Assembly (NCBI RefSeq): GCF_010389155.1
Contig: NC_057769.1
Span: 10,974,735-11,038,734 of the forward strand
From: Erigeron canadensis
Taxonomy: Eukaryota > Streptophyta > Magnoliopsida > Asterales > Asteraceae
Direction: 5' to 3'
Length of the DNA: 64,000 nt
Position numbers and translations under genes: made by a program. Shown here one piece after another: positions 54,676-64,000 of this stretch. The notes below the pieces were generated by a model. The model did not search any database. It was not told where the DNA came from and saw only the letters and a list, made by a program, of their open reading frames with translations. Each line of letters begins with the position of its first letter. Positions within the stretch are counted from its first letter, which is position 1.

Positions 54676-57600
54676 ATGGCAATTGCTGAAGTAATTGTTG
54701 GGGCATTTGTTACTGTGTTATTTGAAAAGCTTGCATCTGATGACTTGATCATGCTTGCTCGATCAGCAGGTATCTATTCTGAACTCAACAAATGGAACGA
54801 CAAATTGTTGCAGATCCAAGCTGTCCTTGTTGATGCGAGTCACAAGCACTTAAGACAGGCATCTGTTCAGTTGTGGCTTAACAAACTCCAGCATTTGGCT
54901 TATGACATAGATGATGTACTCGATGACTTGACCACCGAAGCTGCACGGCGGCACATGAATGAAGAATCATATGCCAGTACCAGCACTAGTAAGGTATTGA
55001 AGATTATTCCAACCAAATTTCATGCTTATAAATATGGTCGTAAGATGGGCTCTAAGCTCTACAAGATTACAACCAAATTGCATGATCTTGTCGAGGAGAA
55101 AAACCTTTTGGGTTTGACTGATAATGTTGGAAGGTCAAGTTCAACAGTCAAAAGGTTGGAAGAAACTTCACTAGTTGATGTACCTAGCATTGTGGGTCGG
55201 GAAGGGGATAAAGAGCTATTGCTGGGGAAGTTGTTGGGAAATGAATCATGTAGTCGAAACTTCAGTGTCGTTTCCATTGTTGGTCTCGGTGGCATCGGTA
55301 AAACCACTCTAACTCAAGTTTTGTACAATGATAAGGAAGTGAAGGATCACTTCGAACTCAAGTCATGGGTTTGTGTTTCTGATGAGCTCGATGTGTTTAG
55401 CATTAGCATGGCTATTTTTATAGATGTGGGTGGGGTAGACACAAATTTTAAAACTCTTAATCAGCTTCAAGTAGCGCTTTCAGAAAAACTCTCCAAGAAA
55501 AGGTTCCTACTTGTTCTAGACGATGTCTGGAATGAAGACAGCAACCAGTGGGAACTCCTCCAACGCCCTTTTTCTGTAGCGGCACCTGGAAGTAAGATTA
55601 TTGTCACAACAAGAAAGAAGAAGGTTGCAACAGTTGTAGACTCCACTCAGGCTTATCCTTTAGAGATTTTGTCAAATGAGGAAGCTTTATGTTTGCTTGC
55701 TCAAAATGCCTTGGGTAAAGAGAACTTTGATTCACATCCAACATTTAAATTGCATGGTGAAGGTATTGTGAATAAATGTGGAAGACTTCCTTTGGCGTTA
55801 ATAACAATTGGAAGGGTGTTGAGATCAAAAACAAATTATGAAGAATGGGAAGAATTGTTGAATAGTGAAATTTGGAATTTACTCAATGAAGGTAATATTC
55901 TTCCGGCCCTAAGGCTAAGCTACTATGATCTTCCTCCGCATTTGAAGCAAATGTTTGCTTATTGCTGCTTATTCCCCAAAGATTACGTATTTGACATAGA
56001 TGAACTTGTCCTACTTTGGATGGCAGAAGGGTTCTTGCACGGGTCAAATTGCAATATCTCAATGGAGAAGTTTGGCCATCAATGTTTTAGAGAGCTAGAA
56101 TCAAGATCGTTTTTCCAGCATTGCTCAAGTGATAAATCACGATACACAATGCATGACTTGATTAGCGATTTGGCAATGAATGTTGCTGGAGATTTTTTTT
56201 ATGCATTAGGTGATAAGATGGGGGATGACGATGGAAAGGAAGTTTTGGAGAAGATCCACCACTTTTCTTTTGTTCGTCAACAATATGGAGTATATAAAAC
56301 GTTCAAGGCATTACAGAGGGCTCGAGGCTTGAGAACATTCTTACCAATGTCGGTAAGGATAGATAGATGGCAAAGTTTCTATTTATCAAGCAAGGTCCTT
56401 TCAGAACTACTTCCCCAACTACAGATTTTAAGGGTGCTAAGCCTAGCTAATTATGGAATCAAAGTAGTACCAGAGTCCATTGGCAGTCTCAAACATTTGC
56501 GGTACCTCAACCTTTCTAAGACTGATATCACATGTTTACCGGAACAAGTCGGAAACTTGTGCAATCTACAGAGCTTGTTGCTTTTTGGTTGTCATCGGTT
56601 ATCTAGCTTGCCACACAGTCTCATAAAGCTGATAAACTTGCGACATCTTGATATTAATTATACGCCGGAGTTGAAGGAGCTGCCTTTTGGGATTGGTGAA
56701 TTGACTGGTCTACAAACTCTATCCAAAGTTATTATTGGGGATGCTAATGGGTTCAAAATATCCCATCTTAAGGACCTACCACATCTTCAAGGTCGTCTTA
56801 CCATTGAAGGACTGCATAAAGTGACAGATTTAACCGACGCCAAGGAAGCCAGCTTACATCAAAAAAAGGGTCTTCATGATTTGGAGATGGACTGGGGTAA
56901 TGTCTCTGATGTTTCTCGGAATGCATTTGAAGTGCTTGAAGAACTAAGGCCTTTTGAGAAGCTAAGCAACATCAAGATATCGAACTACACAGGAACAAAG
57001 TTTCCTAATTGGCTTGGGGATCCCACATATGATTGCTTAACCCAAATTATGTTATCTGGCTGTAGAAGTTGTACATGCTTACCAACACTTGGACATCTAC
57101 CGTCACTTCAAAAACTATTCGTTGAAAGCATGAATGGGTTGAAGAGGGTGGGTTCAGAGTTACTTGGTACTGCATCTGGTGATGTATTTCCGTCACTTAA
57201 AGTTTTGGAGTTCAAGAATATGGATGGTTGGGAAGAGTGGTTAACTGTAGATGGTGATGGCAAAGATGGAATTGCTACATCATTTCCTTGTCTTAGTCGG
57301 ATTTCTATTATAAATTGTCCGAAATTAGATGTATTAACAATCGAGCCAATACATTCACTTCAGGATCTACATGTAGAAATATGTTCAGCAAGTGTGTTAA
57401 GAAGCATGATAGGTGTGTCTTCAAGACTTACTAGATTGACAGTGAGGGAAGTTAATGGGCTTACTACTCAACTAGATGGAGATGTACTAAAGAATCTTAG
57501 GGCAGTAGAATATCTAAGCATTTCAAGGTGCGATGAACTCACATACTTATGGGAATCAGAAGATGAAGCATGCAAGATTCTTCGAAATTTGCAGGAATTG

Positions 57601-58671
57601 GAAGTAGAGAAGTGTAAGAACTTGGTAAGATTGGAAGAGAAAAAAGTAGATTTGATGATACGCATGGAATCTCTTAGAAATGTAAGTCTTCATGGTTGTG
57701 AGAGATTGGAGAATTACCATTGTGGTTCTGATAGTATTGAGAGGCTGTGGATATCTGGTTGCGGTTCAATGAAATCATTGACCTTCCCAGCAAGGGATGA
57801 TCAAGACTTGCCACCCACTTTGAAGAGTCTTGGAATTTGTGTATGGAAGAATGGGGATGTGAATTGGTTCCTTAGCCACTTCTTGTCATCACTTACATCT
57901 CTTCGCTTAACTACACTTCCAAATTTGAGGTTCTTACCAGAAGGATGCTTACTTCATCTCACAAAGCTGAGTATTAGTAAATGTGAAAACATTGAATCCA
58001 TTCCAGAGAGAGGTTATGGTTTTCTTCCCCATCTTTGTTTAAGATATCTTTTGATCCATAACTGTGAGAATATAAAGTCATTTCCACATGAGCAATTGCC
58101 ACGTCTCGTATCTTTGGAAGAGATGTATATAGAGAATTGTCCAAGCATGGACAACTCCTTTCCTTGTGGTTTATGGCCGCCTAATTTACATAAGCTGGTA
58201 ATAGGAGGATTAAAGAAGCCGATGTCAGAGTGGGGGGTGCAGAATTTCCCGAACTCTCTTGTTAGTTTGTCGTTACATGGTGAAAATTCAGGAGTGGTTT
58301 CATTTGCAAATACTTCATCATCATCATCAATGTTTCTACTACCATCATCTCTAACTTATCTATTCATGGGAGATTTTAAGGAATTGGAAACAATTTCAAG
58401 TGGAATGCAACACCTCACCTCCCTTGAAATACTATCTATTTGGAAATGTCGGAGGCTAAGAGATTTACCAGAGACATTACTCCCTTCACTTTCAAGTTTG
58501 CAAGTGTTATTTCCTTCCCATGAACTGAGAAAAAAGTGTAGTAACGCTAGAAGAAGAAAAGGAAAATACTACTCCATAATCTCTCAAATCCCTTACCTTG
58601 AAACCCAAGAGTCTCGGATGAGGAGAGAGCGAAGCTCAGATAGTAAGTTGTTCTTTTGGAGGCGGGATTAG
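54676..58671 (+). CDS. CC-NBS-LRR disease-resistance protein, RPP13-like (NLR4)
   Basis: Single exon, 1331 residues. The Rx-type coiled-coil domain has YDIDDVLDDL (76-85). NB-ARC: GLGGIGKTT (203-211), WVCVSDELDVF, LLVLDDVW (DD 282-283), GSKIIVTTR (305-313), GRLPLAL (369-375), CCLFPKDY (430-437), MHD (492-494). LRRs run from about 580 to 1300, with many SLxxLxLxxCxxLxxLP units. The C-terminus is basic (RRKGKYY, RMRRER). All key residues are intact, so a working receptor is expected. It is a clear paralogue of NLR1 across its length, including the shared C-terminal block GVVSFAN. It uses a different start (MAIAE) from NLR1/NLR3 (MVVGE). The neighbouring 1-kb duplication leaves a spare copy of its leader. 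Confidence 0.93.
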   Translation: MAIAEVIVGAFVTVLFEKLASDDLIMLARSAGIYSELNKWNDKLLQIQAVLVDASHKHLRQASVQLWLNKLQHLAYDIDDVLDDLTTEAARRHMNEESYASTSTSKVLKIIPTKFHAYKYGRKMGSKLYKITTKLHDLVEEKNLLGLTDNVGRSSSTVKRLEETSLVDVPSIVGREGDKELLLGKLLGNESCSRNFSVVSIVGLGGIGKTTLTQVLYNDKEVKDHFELKSWVCVSDELDVFSISMAIFIDVGGVDTNFKTLNQLQVALSEKLSKKRFLLVLDDVWNEDSNQWELLQRPFSVAAPGSKIIVTTRKKKVATVVDSTQAYPLEILSNEEALCLLAQNALGKENFDSHPTFKLHGEGIVNKCGRLPLALITIGRVLRSKTNYEEWEELLNSEIWNLLNEGNILPALRLSYYDLPPHLKQMFAYCCLFPKDYVFDIDELVLLWMAEGFLHGSNCNISMEKFGHQCFRELESRSFFQHCSSDKSRYTMHDLISDLAMNVAGDFFYALGDKMGDDDGKEVLEKIHHFSFVRQQYGVYKTFKALQRARGLRTFLPMSVRIDRWQSFYLSSKVLSELLPQLQILRVLSLANYGIKVVPESIGSLKHLRYLNLSKTDITCLPEQVGNLCNLQSLLLFGCHRLSSLPHSLIKLINLRHLDINYTPELKELPFGIGELTGLQTLSKVIIGDANGFKISHLKDLPHLQGRLTIEGLHKVTDLTDAKEASLHQKKGLHDLEMDWGNVSDVSRNAFEVLEELRPFEKLSNIKISNYTGTKFPNWLGDPTYDCLTQIMLSGCRSCTCLPTLGHLPSLQKLFVESMNGLKRVGSELLGTASGDVFPSLKVLEFKNMDGWEEWLTVDGDGKDGIATSFPCLSRISIINCPKLDVLTIEPIHSLQDLHVEICSASVLRSMIGVSSRLTRLTVREVNGLTTQLDGDVLKNLRAVEYLSISRCDELTYLWESEDEACKILRNLQELEVEKCKNLVRLEEKKVDLMIRMESLRNVSLHGCERLENYHCGSDSIERLWISGCGSMKSLTFPARDDQDLPPTLKSLGICVWKNGDVNWFLSHFLSSLTSLRLTTLPNLRFLPEGCLLHLTKLSISKCENIESIPERGYGFLPHLCLRYLLIHNCENIKSFPHEQLPRLVSLEEMYIENCPSMDNSFPCGLWPPNLHKLVIGGLKKPMSEWGVQNFPNSLVSLSLHGENSGVVSFANTSSSSSMFLLPSSLTYLFMGDFKELETISSGMQHLTSLEILSIWKCRRLRDLPETLLPSLSSLQVLFPSHELRKKCSNARRRKGKYYSIISQIPYLETQESRMRRERSSDSKLFFWRRD

Positions 58672-59204
58672 TGATGACGGTTTTACTTTCAATAGAAAAA
58701 AACATAATAATAATACTCTGTATCAATTAGTGGGTTTAATTTTGTTAATTCTTTTTTGTTTTTGTTTGAAATTAAGTTTACTTGTAATGAGTTGTATTTG
58801 ATTTAGCTTGAAATGACTTTGTTTTTAGTTTTGATTAAGTGATTTTCATATTCGTGGGGTTTGAATTTACATATAATTTGAAAAAAAAAAATGAACATCT
58901 AAACAATTGAAACAAATAGACCTTTAAATGTAACAACTTATAAAAGAAAGATAGCCGGTCAATATACTTGGTTAAAAAGATTAGAAAGTATAGACTAGTA
59001 ATAATTGCTAGTTTGATACACCGTTATAGAATATTTACACAAGTTACTACCGATATGATTTTAGTGAATAAGATGCATATTAAAGATCAATAACTAAATA
59101 CATGTTTGTTTTTTAGCTATTAAGTGATAAAATAACTTAATAGATACATAAAATGAACCACTTCACACCCGTCTTACTTTACGAGGCTTTCCAGCATAAC
59201 CTCT

Positions 59205-59239
<35 letters not shown>
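58672..59239. other. NLR4 3' flank and intergenic DNA
   Basis: 58700-58870 resembles the NLR1 3' flank (ACTCYGTAT(T/C)AATTAGTGG) and 34600-34830. It ends in a (TA)n run at 59207-59239. Confidence 0.6.
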
Positions 59240-59241
<2 letters not shown>

Positions 59242-59561
59242 GTGAGATAATTTGAGACCACTTCTTATTTTAGGACCAATTAGGACCATTGATTTTTGTA
59301 CACCATCATGATCTACTACGATATACAAGACTTTTTTGTAAAAACATTAAGACTTTTCGGCGATGGATCCATAGAAAAATCATGTGTAAGTGTGTAAGTT
59401 AGCTTACACATGATTTTTCTGTGGGCCCGTCGCTTGAAAGTCTTAGTGTTTTTACAAAAAAGTCTTGTATATCATAGTAGATCATGATGGTGGTGTGTAA
59501 CTTACGAAAATCAATGGTCCTTTATTTGACTTTTTTTAGTTGGTCTCAAATTATCTTTCCC
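59240..59561. mobile_element. 322-bp foldback MITE in a TA tract
   Basis: The arms are long inverted copies: GGGTGAGATAATTTGAGACC at the left, its inverse at the right, plus GATCTACTACGATATACAAG and TTACACATGATTTTTCTGTG. TA runs lie on both sides, so the exact target is hidden. No coding. Confidence 0.9.
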
Positions 59562-61022
59562 ATATATATATATATATATATAAAATTCAAAATTTACATA
59601 ATTAAATAGTAAGTTAAAAATCAAAACAAAAAAAGTTATATAATCCTCATATAAAAATGTTCATAAAGTTCACCCGTAATAGTTTATATACGGGGAAGTA
59701 AAGGTCGTGCTCTTACACACTCAAGTTGGGTAAAATCTTTTTCACACACTAATTTTTTTATTTATAAAAATACATGGGGGCCAATTATTTATTAATTATT
59801 AAAAAATTAGGATGTGAGGGGTATTTCACCAAACTTACATATGTGATAGCACACTTATTCCTTTATATATCTATATAATTATCAAAACAGTAGTTGAACA
59901 AACATTATAAAGCCCTCTTTAACTTAAGGGTGTATTAAAACTAGGCCACTTAAGATTAAATCCAATGTGGTGTCTTCAAAATTTTTCTACAATATTTATT
60001 TTAACTTTACGCACGGACCTTAAAGCCCACTCGCTTATCTCTAACGACCCGCAAGCTTTTTAACCCTAAACCCCCTCTTATTTGATTACTAGATCCTGTA
60101 GAATTGTAAGAAAACAAACCCTTCTCTGAAGTTACTAGAATATGTTGTTTCTTCTAAGGTATGAAGGTTCCAGGTTCCTTTTTGTTTAACTTTATTAGTA
60201 TGTGGTTATGTGTTTAATTCATTATCAGATTTATTACTTGCTTCCCAATTCCAAACCTCTTATAAACCTCTTCAAACTTCTATTTACATCCGATTCAGTT
60301 ACATGTTTAAATAACCCTTTCACCAGCCTTTTGTTATGCAATTCATAACCTTAATTACTCTGCCAGGAGATTATGTATACGATTGCTCGCATTTGTTAGA
60401 TATATGTGGAATAACATTCAATTATTCAACCATAGTGGTGTAATTGCTTTCATTCTATTTGCAACAATGTATGGTATAGCTCAAAAAATAATGTAAATTA
60501 TGTTAATCTGCTTCTGCATAGTTGATTAGTTTTCCCATTTTGTGTTAAGAATGTTTATGAGTAGTTACTCCTATGGAGACTTATGCCTTCACTTGGATTT
60601 GCAAAAGTGAAATCTGAAGAGATTTTTGGGTCTTCTAAAATACACAATGTGGGTAACCACTACATTTTTTCGTTTCTTTGGTAATTGGCGACATCCATGG
60701 TTGACATGATGTTGTAAATCAAGTTATCTATTTCTTGACTGAATTATTGTTTTTTTTATCGGAAACTGTGTAACTTGAGTTATACATATAACTTTTCATA
60801 CACTTCATATAAGTAACTCACTAAATAATCAAATTCTAATAAATCATTGTCACCGGCTACATCAAACTCGAAAAGCAGATGCATTTTAGGAAATTGGTCT
60901 CATTTTGATTGATTAAATAGGACATGTGTGTTAATATACCAACATTGAGTTAAATAAAGGATTACATGATTTGTCATCTTTCTGTAGTCCAGAGAAAATA
61001 GATCACATCTTCCAATTTTTAG
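59562..61022. other. Intergenic DNA, possible promoter and 5' leader of the next gene
   Basis: AACCCTAAACCC at 60062-60073 is a telo-box, common before plant housekeeping genes. A GT-type donor (CTTCTAAGGTATGAAGG) near 60160 could end a 5' non-coding exon. No coding sequence is clear before 61023. Confidence 0.4.
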
Positions 61023-61505
61023 GCGACCGTGATTATACCTATTTATTTTCCTCGAGATTCCTTCACTCCAGTTGACTGGAGCACTTTATATGGGGAACAA
61101 GTCTATCCGGCCAACCTCGTGATTGATAGAAAGGTGAACTTTAAGCCTCTAATATATCATACTAAAGTCGTATAATTAGGACTTTGATATGGGTTTCTTA
61201 TGTTTATAGTTACAGAGGTTAAGTTTTTTTAAGGTTTTTTTCGTTCTTCTTTAGCACGTAGGACTCTTTCTACACATTTATTAACTCTTTTATCATTTCA
61301 CTCATAAGATATAGCAATTTTATAGGTATGTATTGTTATGGAACAAATGTTTCAGTTGCTCCATGGAGAGTAGTGGACAAGTTAGCGGATGACCTAAATG
61401 GTAGAATCAAATTGGAAGATTCTGGATTTGACTGGAAAATTCTTGGTCCTGATGTTTAAGGGGTACATGTTGTGGATGGTACAATTACACCAAATTCCTA
61501 ACACG
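61023..61505 (+). pseudogene. Unrecognised two-exon gene remnant
   Basis: Exon 61023-61133 (acceptor TTTTTAG, donor AAG|GTGAAC) encodes ATVIIPIYFPRDSFTPVDWS and LYGEQVYPANLVIDRK. A second block from 61356 (after TTTCAG) encodes VAPWRVVDKLADDLNGRIKL, EDSGFDWKILGPDV, then a stop, then VVDGTITPN. Splice phases do not join directly, so an exon is missing or the gene has decayed. The protein is soluble-looking. I do not recognise the family. Confidence 0.5.
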
Positions 61506-61981
61506 TTATTGAAAATTAGAGATGGAAATTAGAATATACATTTTATTTTATATTTAATCTTTTGGACAGTAAAATGTGTGCGACTTATTCCTATCACAAG
61601 TATCATAAACTCTGTATAGTTTGTTGCATATGAATAGGAAGCTACTAAAGATGGTTTTGTGATTCATTTGCGTTTTAGGAAACCCTTGCATACAAAGTGC
61701 AGTTTTGACATGTGTTTTGGTATATGCATTTGATTACAATGTTAATGTATCATAGTTTTCACGAATCTGAATATTGGGGTTGCCTCATTTGTGATTCGAT
61801 AAATCATCACCTTTTAATTTGTAAACTCTTTTGTTTTTTACAAACCTATTTATGGAGTTTACATTATAATTCAATTATCTATAAAAATATCTTCTTTTTT
61901 ACCAATGATTCGTTATTGTGTGGTGTTTTAAACAACTCGTGCTCGCACGAGTCAAAAACCTAGTATATATATATATATATA
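61506..61981. other. Intergenic DNA
   Basis: AT-rich; nothing recognised. Ends in a TA run. Confidence 0.6.
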
Positions 61982-62298
61982 CTAGCATTGTACCCGCGCA
62001 ATGCGGCGGCGATGACAGCGATGGTGGTTTAGTGGTGTCGGTGACGGGTGGTGATCGATAACATCGACAATTGGTGTCGAGTGGTCTAACCGTGTAAGTT
62101 GATAAAATGGTGATAGTGATATATTAGAAGATAATGGTTTAAAGTGTAAATTAATTTATTAAGGGTAATTTTGGTAATATCTAATAACCCTTTCCTTAAG
62201 GGTTGTTTATTAAGGGCAATCTAGTAATTTTTCATCTAACTATTTTCTAACCCTTTCCTAAAATAGGAGGTGAATAATCATTATAAAAGAGTAGTAGA
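61982..62298 (-). mobile_element. Short non-autonomous Helitron
   Basis: On the minus strand it begins TCTACTACTCTTTTATAATG after an A (plus 62298 downward) and ends CCGCATTGCGCGGGTACAATG then CTAG before a T (plus 61982-61985). The GC-rich hairpin lies about 10 bases from the end. The 5' end resembles the Helitron at 48815. Confidence 0.8.
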
Positions 62299-62319
62299 TA
62301 TAACATGGTTTGGATGAGT

Positions 62320-62560
62320 GGTAAACACCATAGCCTCTGAAATCAGAGGTCATGGGTTCGATCATCATTTCATGCAAAGGTTGGAGGGTCTGAAATCAGT
62401 GGTAAACACCATAGCATCTTCTACCATTTAGGTAGAAACTAAAAACAGTCTCTCTACTTAGGTAGAGTTAAGGTCTGTCTACCTCATAACCTCCCCACAC
62501 ACCGTCGAGGTATTAGGGCACAAAACTCGCGGAAGGCGGCACTGAGCAGTTTCTTATATA
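62320..62560 (+). mobile_element. tRNA-derived SINE
   Basis: A-box-like GATGAGTGGTAAAC, B box GGTTCGATC (62355-62363), and body blocks shared with 35089 and 49789 in opposite orientation. An internal part (GGTAAACACCATAGC) is repeated at 62399. Confidence 0.75.
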
Positions 62561-62568
62561 TATATAGG

Positions 62569-62956
62569 GTAACACTCCAGTGAGAACAATCTTAAAATAA
62601 GAACGGTGAGAACACTTAAAAAACATCATTTTGATGCATTAAAAGTTCATAAAACTAACATAGTGCTTAACTAATTATCATTATTTAAGTGTATAACAAC
62701 ACATTGGCCTGTCAAAATCAAGAAAATCATGTTTTTTATTTTGTGCATCCATCTTGGATGCATATTCTTCAAAATAATGCATCCACCAAAAAACGTGATT
62801 TTTTCGATTTTGACGGATCAATGTGTTGTTAAACAGTTAAATAATGATGATTAGTTAAGCACTATGTTAGTTTTATGGACTTTTAATGCATCAAAATGAT
62901 GTTTTTTAAGTGTTCTCACCGTTCTTATTTTAAAACTGTTCTTATTTGATTGTCCT

Positions 62957-62959
<3 letters not shown>
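62569..62959. mobile_element. ~390-bp foldback MITE in a TA tract
   Basis: The arms match as inverted copies: CTTAAAATAAGAACGGTGAG, CATCATTTTGATGCATTAAA and CATAGTGCTTAACTAAT. TA repeats lie on both sides. No coding. Confidence 0.9.

Positions 62960-63009
<50 letters not shown>
62960..63009. repeat. (TA)n microsatellite
   Basis: About 25 TA units right after the MITE. Confidence 0.95.
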
Positions 63010-63011
<2 letters not shown>

Positions 63012-63443
63012 TTTATATATAACCCCACCAACAACCCTTGAGATCGTTTTTCCGTTTAAAATATATAGGTAGGGTCGTCTAGAATTTATAGACCTAAAAC
63101 GAGTCACAGAAAAACTTATATGCTAGACACAAAGAATTATATTTCTAAGTTGAGTCGATTAACATAAGCAATATCCGTAGTAACATCAAAAATTTAAAGA
63201 TATGTATAAAACTAAACAAATGAAAAACCCAACTTGAAAAAGAAGTATAAAAAATATAAAATCATACAATAAAATAAATAATAATAAAATTATAGATATA
63301 TAAAACTAAACAAATAAAATGCAAAACCAAAAATATATAAAAAAAAAACTAAAAAGTCGTTCCAAAAAAATATACCAATAACTAAACTAATAATATTATA
63401 TTAATTAACTTAATTTATTATATGATGATATGATGCAAAAGTA

Positions 63444-63494
<51 letters not shown>

Positions 63495-64000
63495 GTTTAC
63501 CTTCCATAAGACCATTCCTAACCATTTACTTCTTAAACTTACATTTATTTATGTCATGTTACCATCTCTTACTAAGCACCAGTCCACCATCACCTTTTCT
63601 TTTTTAACTAACTATTTACATTTATCCGTAACTATTTACTTTTAAAATTAGCAACCGATAAAAAAAAAATTGAAGAAAGAAAACAAAACACAAAGGTCTC
63701 ATATCTAACTCTTCACCTTAAGTTATCTCATTCACCTTTCATTTTTTATCTAGGTTTTACACTTATTATACCTGTTTCATCCTTATTTTATTTATAATAA
63801 CTCACCTTAACCAATGATATAAATAGGAAGTCATTAAAGTAGCATAAATGGTCAGAAAGATTACAGCATTGACAAATGAAAAGAAAGAATAGAGTAAAAG
63901 TTACTCTATTACTTATTTATAATTTCTTCATAAAAATTTGTATAAATGGGCTTTTAATATTGTCTAAATTATATGATATGATTTTTGAATAATTGTTATA
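63010..64000. other. AT-rich intergenic DNA with (TAA)n
   Basis: Contains a (TAA)n run of about 17 units at 63441-63494. No gene recognised. Confidence 0.7.

Overview
The window is nuclear DNA of a flowering plant, most likely an asterid and perhaps Asteraceae. This is inferred from AT-rich intergenic DNA, plant introns, a nuclear-encoded chloroplast protein, RPP13-like CC-NBS-LRR genes, plant-type transposons (MULE, PIF/Harbinger, Helitron, hAT, tRNA-derived SINEs, long solo LTRs) and a mitochondrial rRNA scrap. It reads as a disease-resistance (NLR) cluster with heavy duplication, decay and nested transposition. No species can be named from sequence alone.

Layout. 1-9.5 kb: a chloroplast Ycf33/DUF751 protein gene, then a two-copy segmental duplication of a tandem-pore K+ channel (TPK) gene. 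Copy 1 has lost the channel body; copy 2 is intact and carries a SINE and a 2.5-kb solo LTR that copy 1 lacks. 12.8-20.8 kb: an intact CNL gene (NLR1) embedded between fragments of an MHK/MAK-type protein kinase gene. 21.6-29.0 kb: a complete 7.4-kb Mutator-like element (MULE) with a 9-bp target duplication. It carries two convergent, now broken genes: a FAR1-domain/MULE transposase fused in line to an OTU cysteine protease, and on the other strand a five-exon gene with a Ptta/En/Spm (Transposase_24-like) domain. Its ends carry four copies of a GC-rich palindrome. 29-33 kb: orphan and functional-type NLR leaders and a broken NLR (NLR2). 33.4-41.1 kb: mostly mobile elements, plus a mitochondrial rrn26 fragment. 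41.2-44.5 kb: the N-terminal part of the kinase, an antisense PDR/ABCG transporter pseudogene, and a truncated CNL (NLR3). 45-50.2 kb: a foldback element containing a PIF/Harbinger element, then a Helitron containing a SINE. 51.3-54.7 kb: scraps of ETHE1 (persulfide dioxygenase), an LRR protein and CTP synthase, with a 1-kb tandem duplication ending at the second intact CNL (NLR4, 54.7-58.7 kb). 58.7-64 kb: MITEs, a second Helitron, a SINE, and an unrecognised partial gene.

Genes likely to make a full product: the Ycf33-like protein, the TPK channel, NLR1 and NLR4. NLR1 and NLR4 keep all the nucleotide-binding motifs and should be intracellular immune receptors. NLR2 and NLR3 are decayed copies. 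The cluster's 5' leader, with two W-box cores, recurs at least six times, three of them with no gene attached. This indicates repeated unequal exchange.

The strongest candidate for something under-described is the MULE: a transposase-OTU protease fusion facing a Transposase_24-type gene, with palindromic arrays at both ends.
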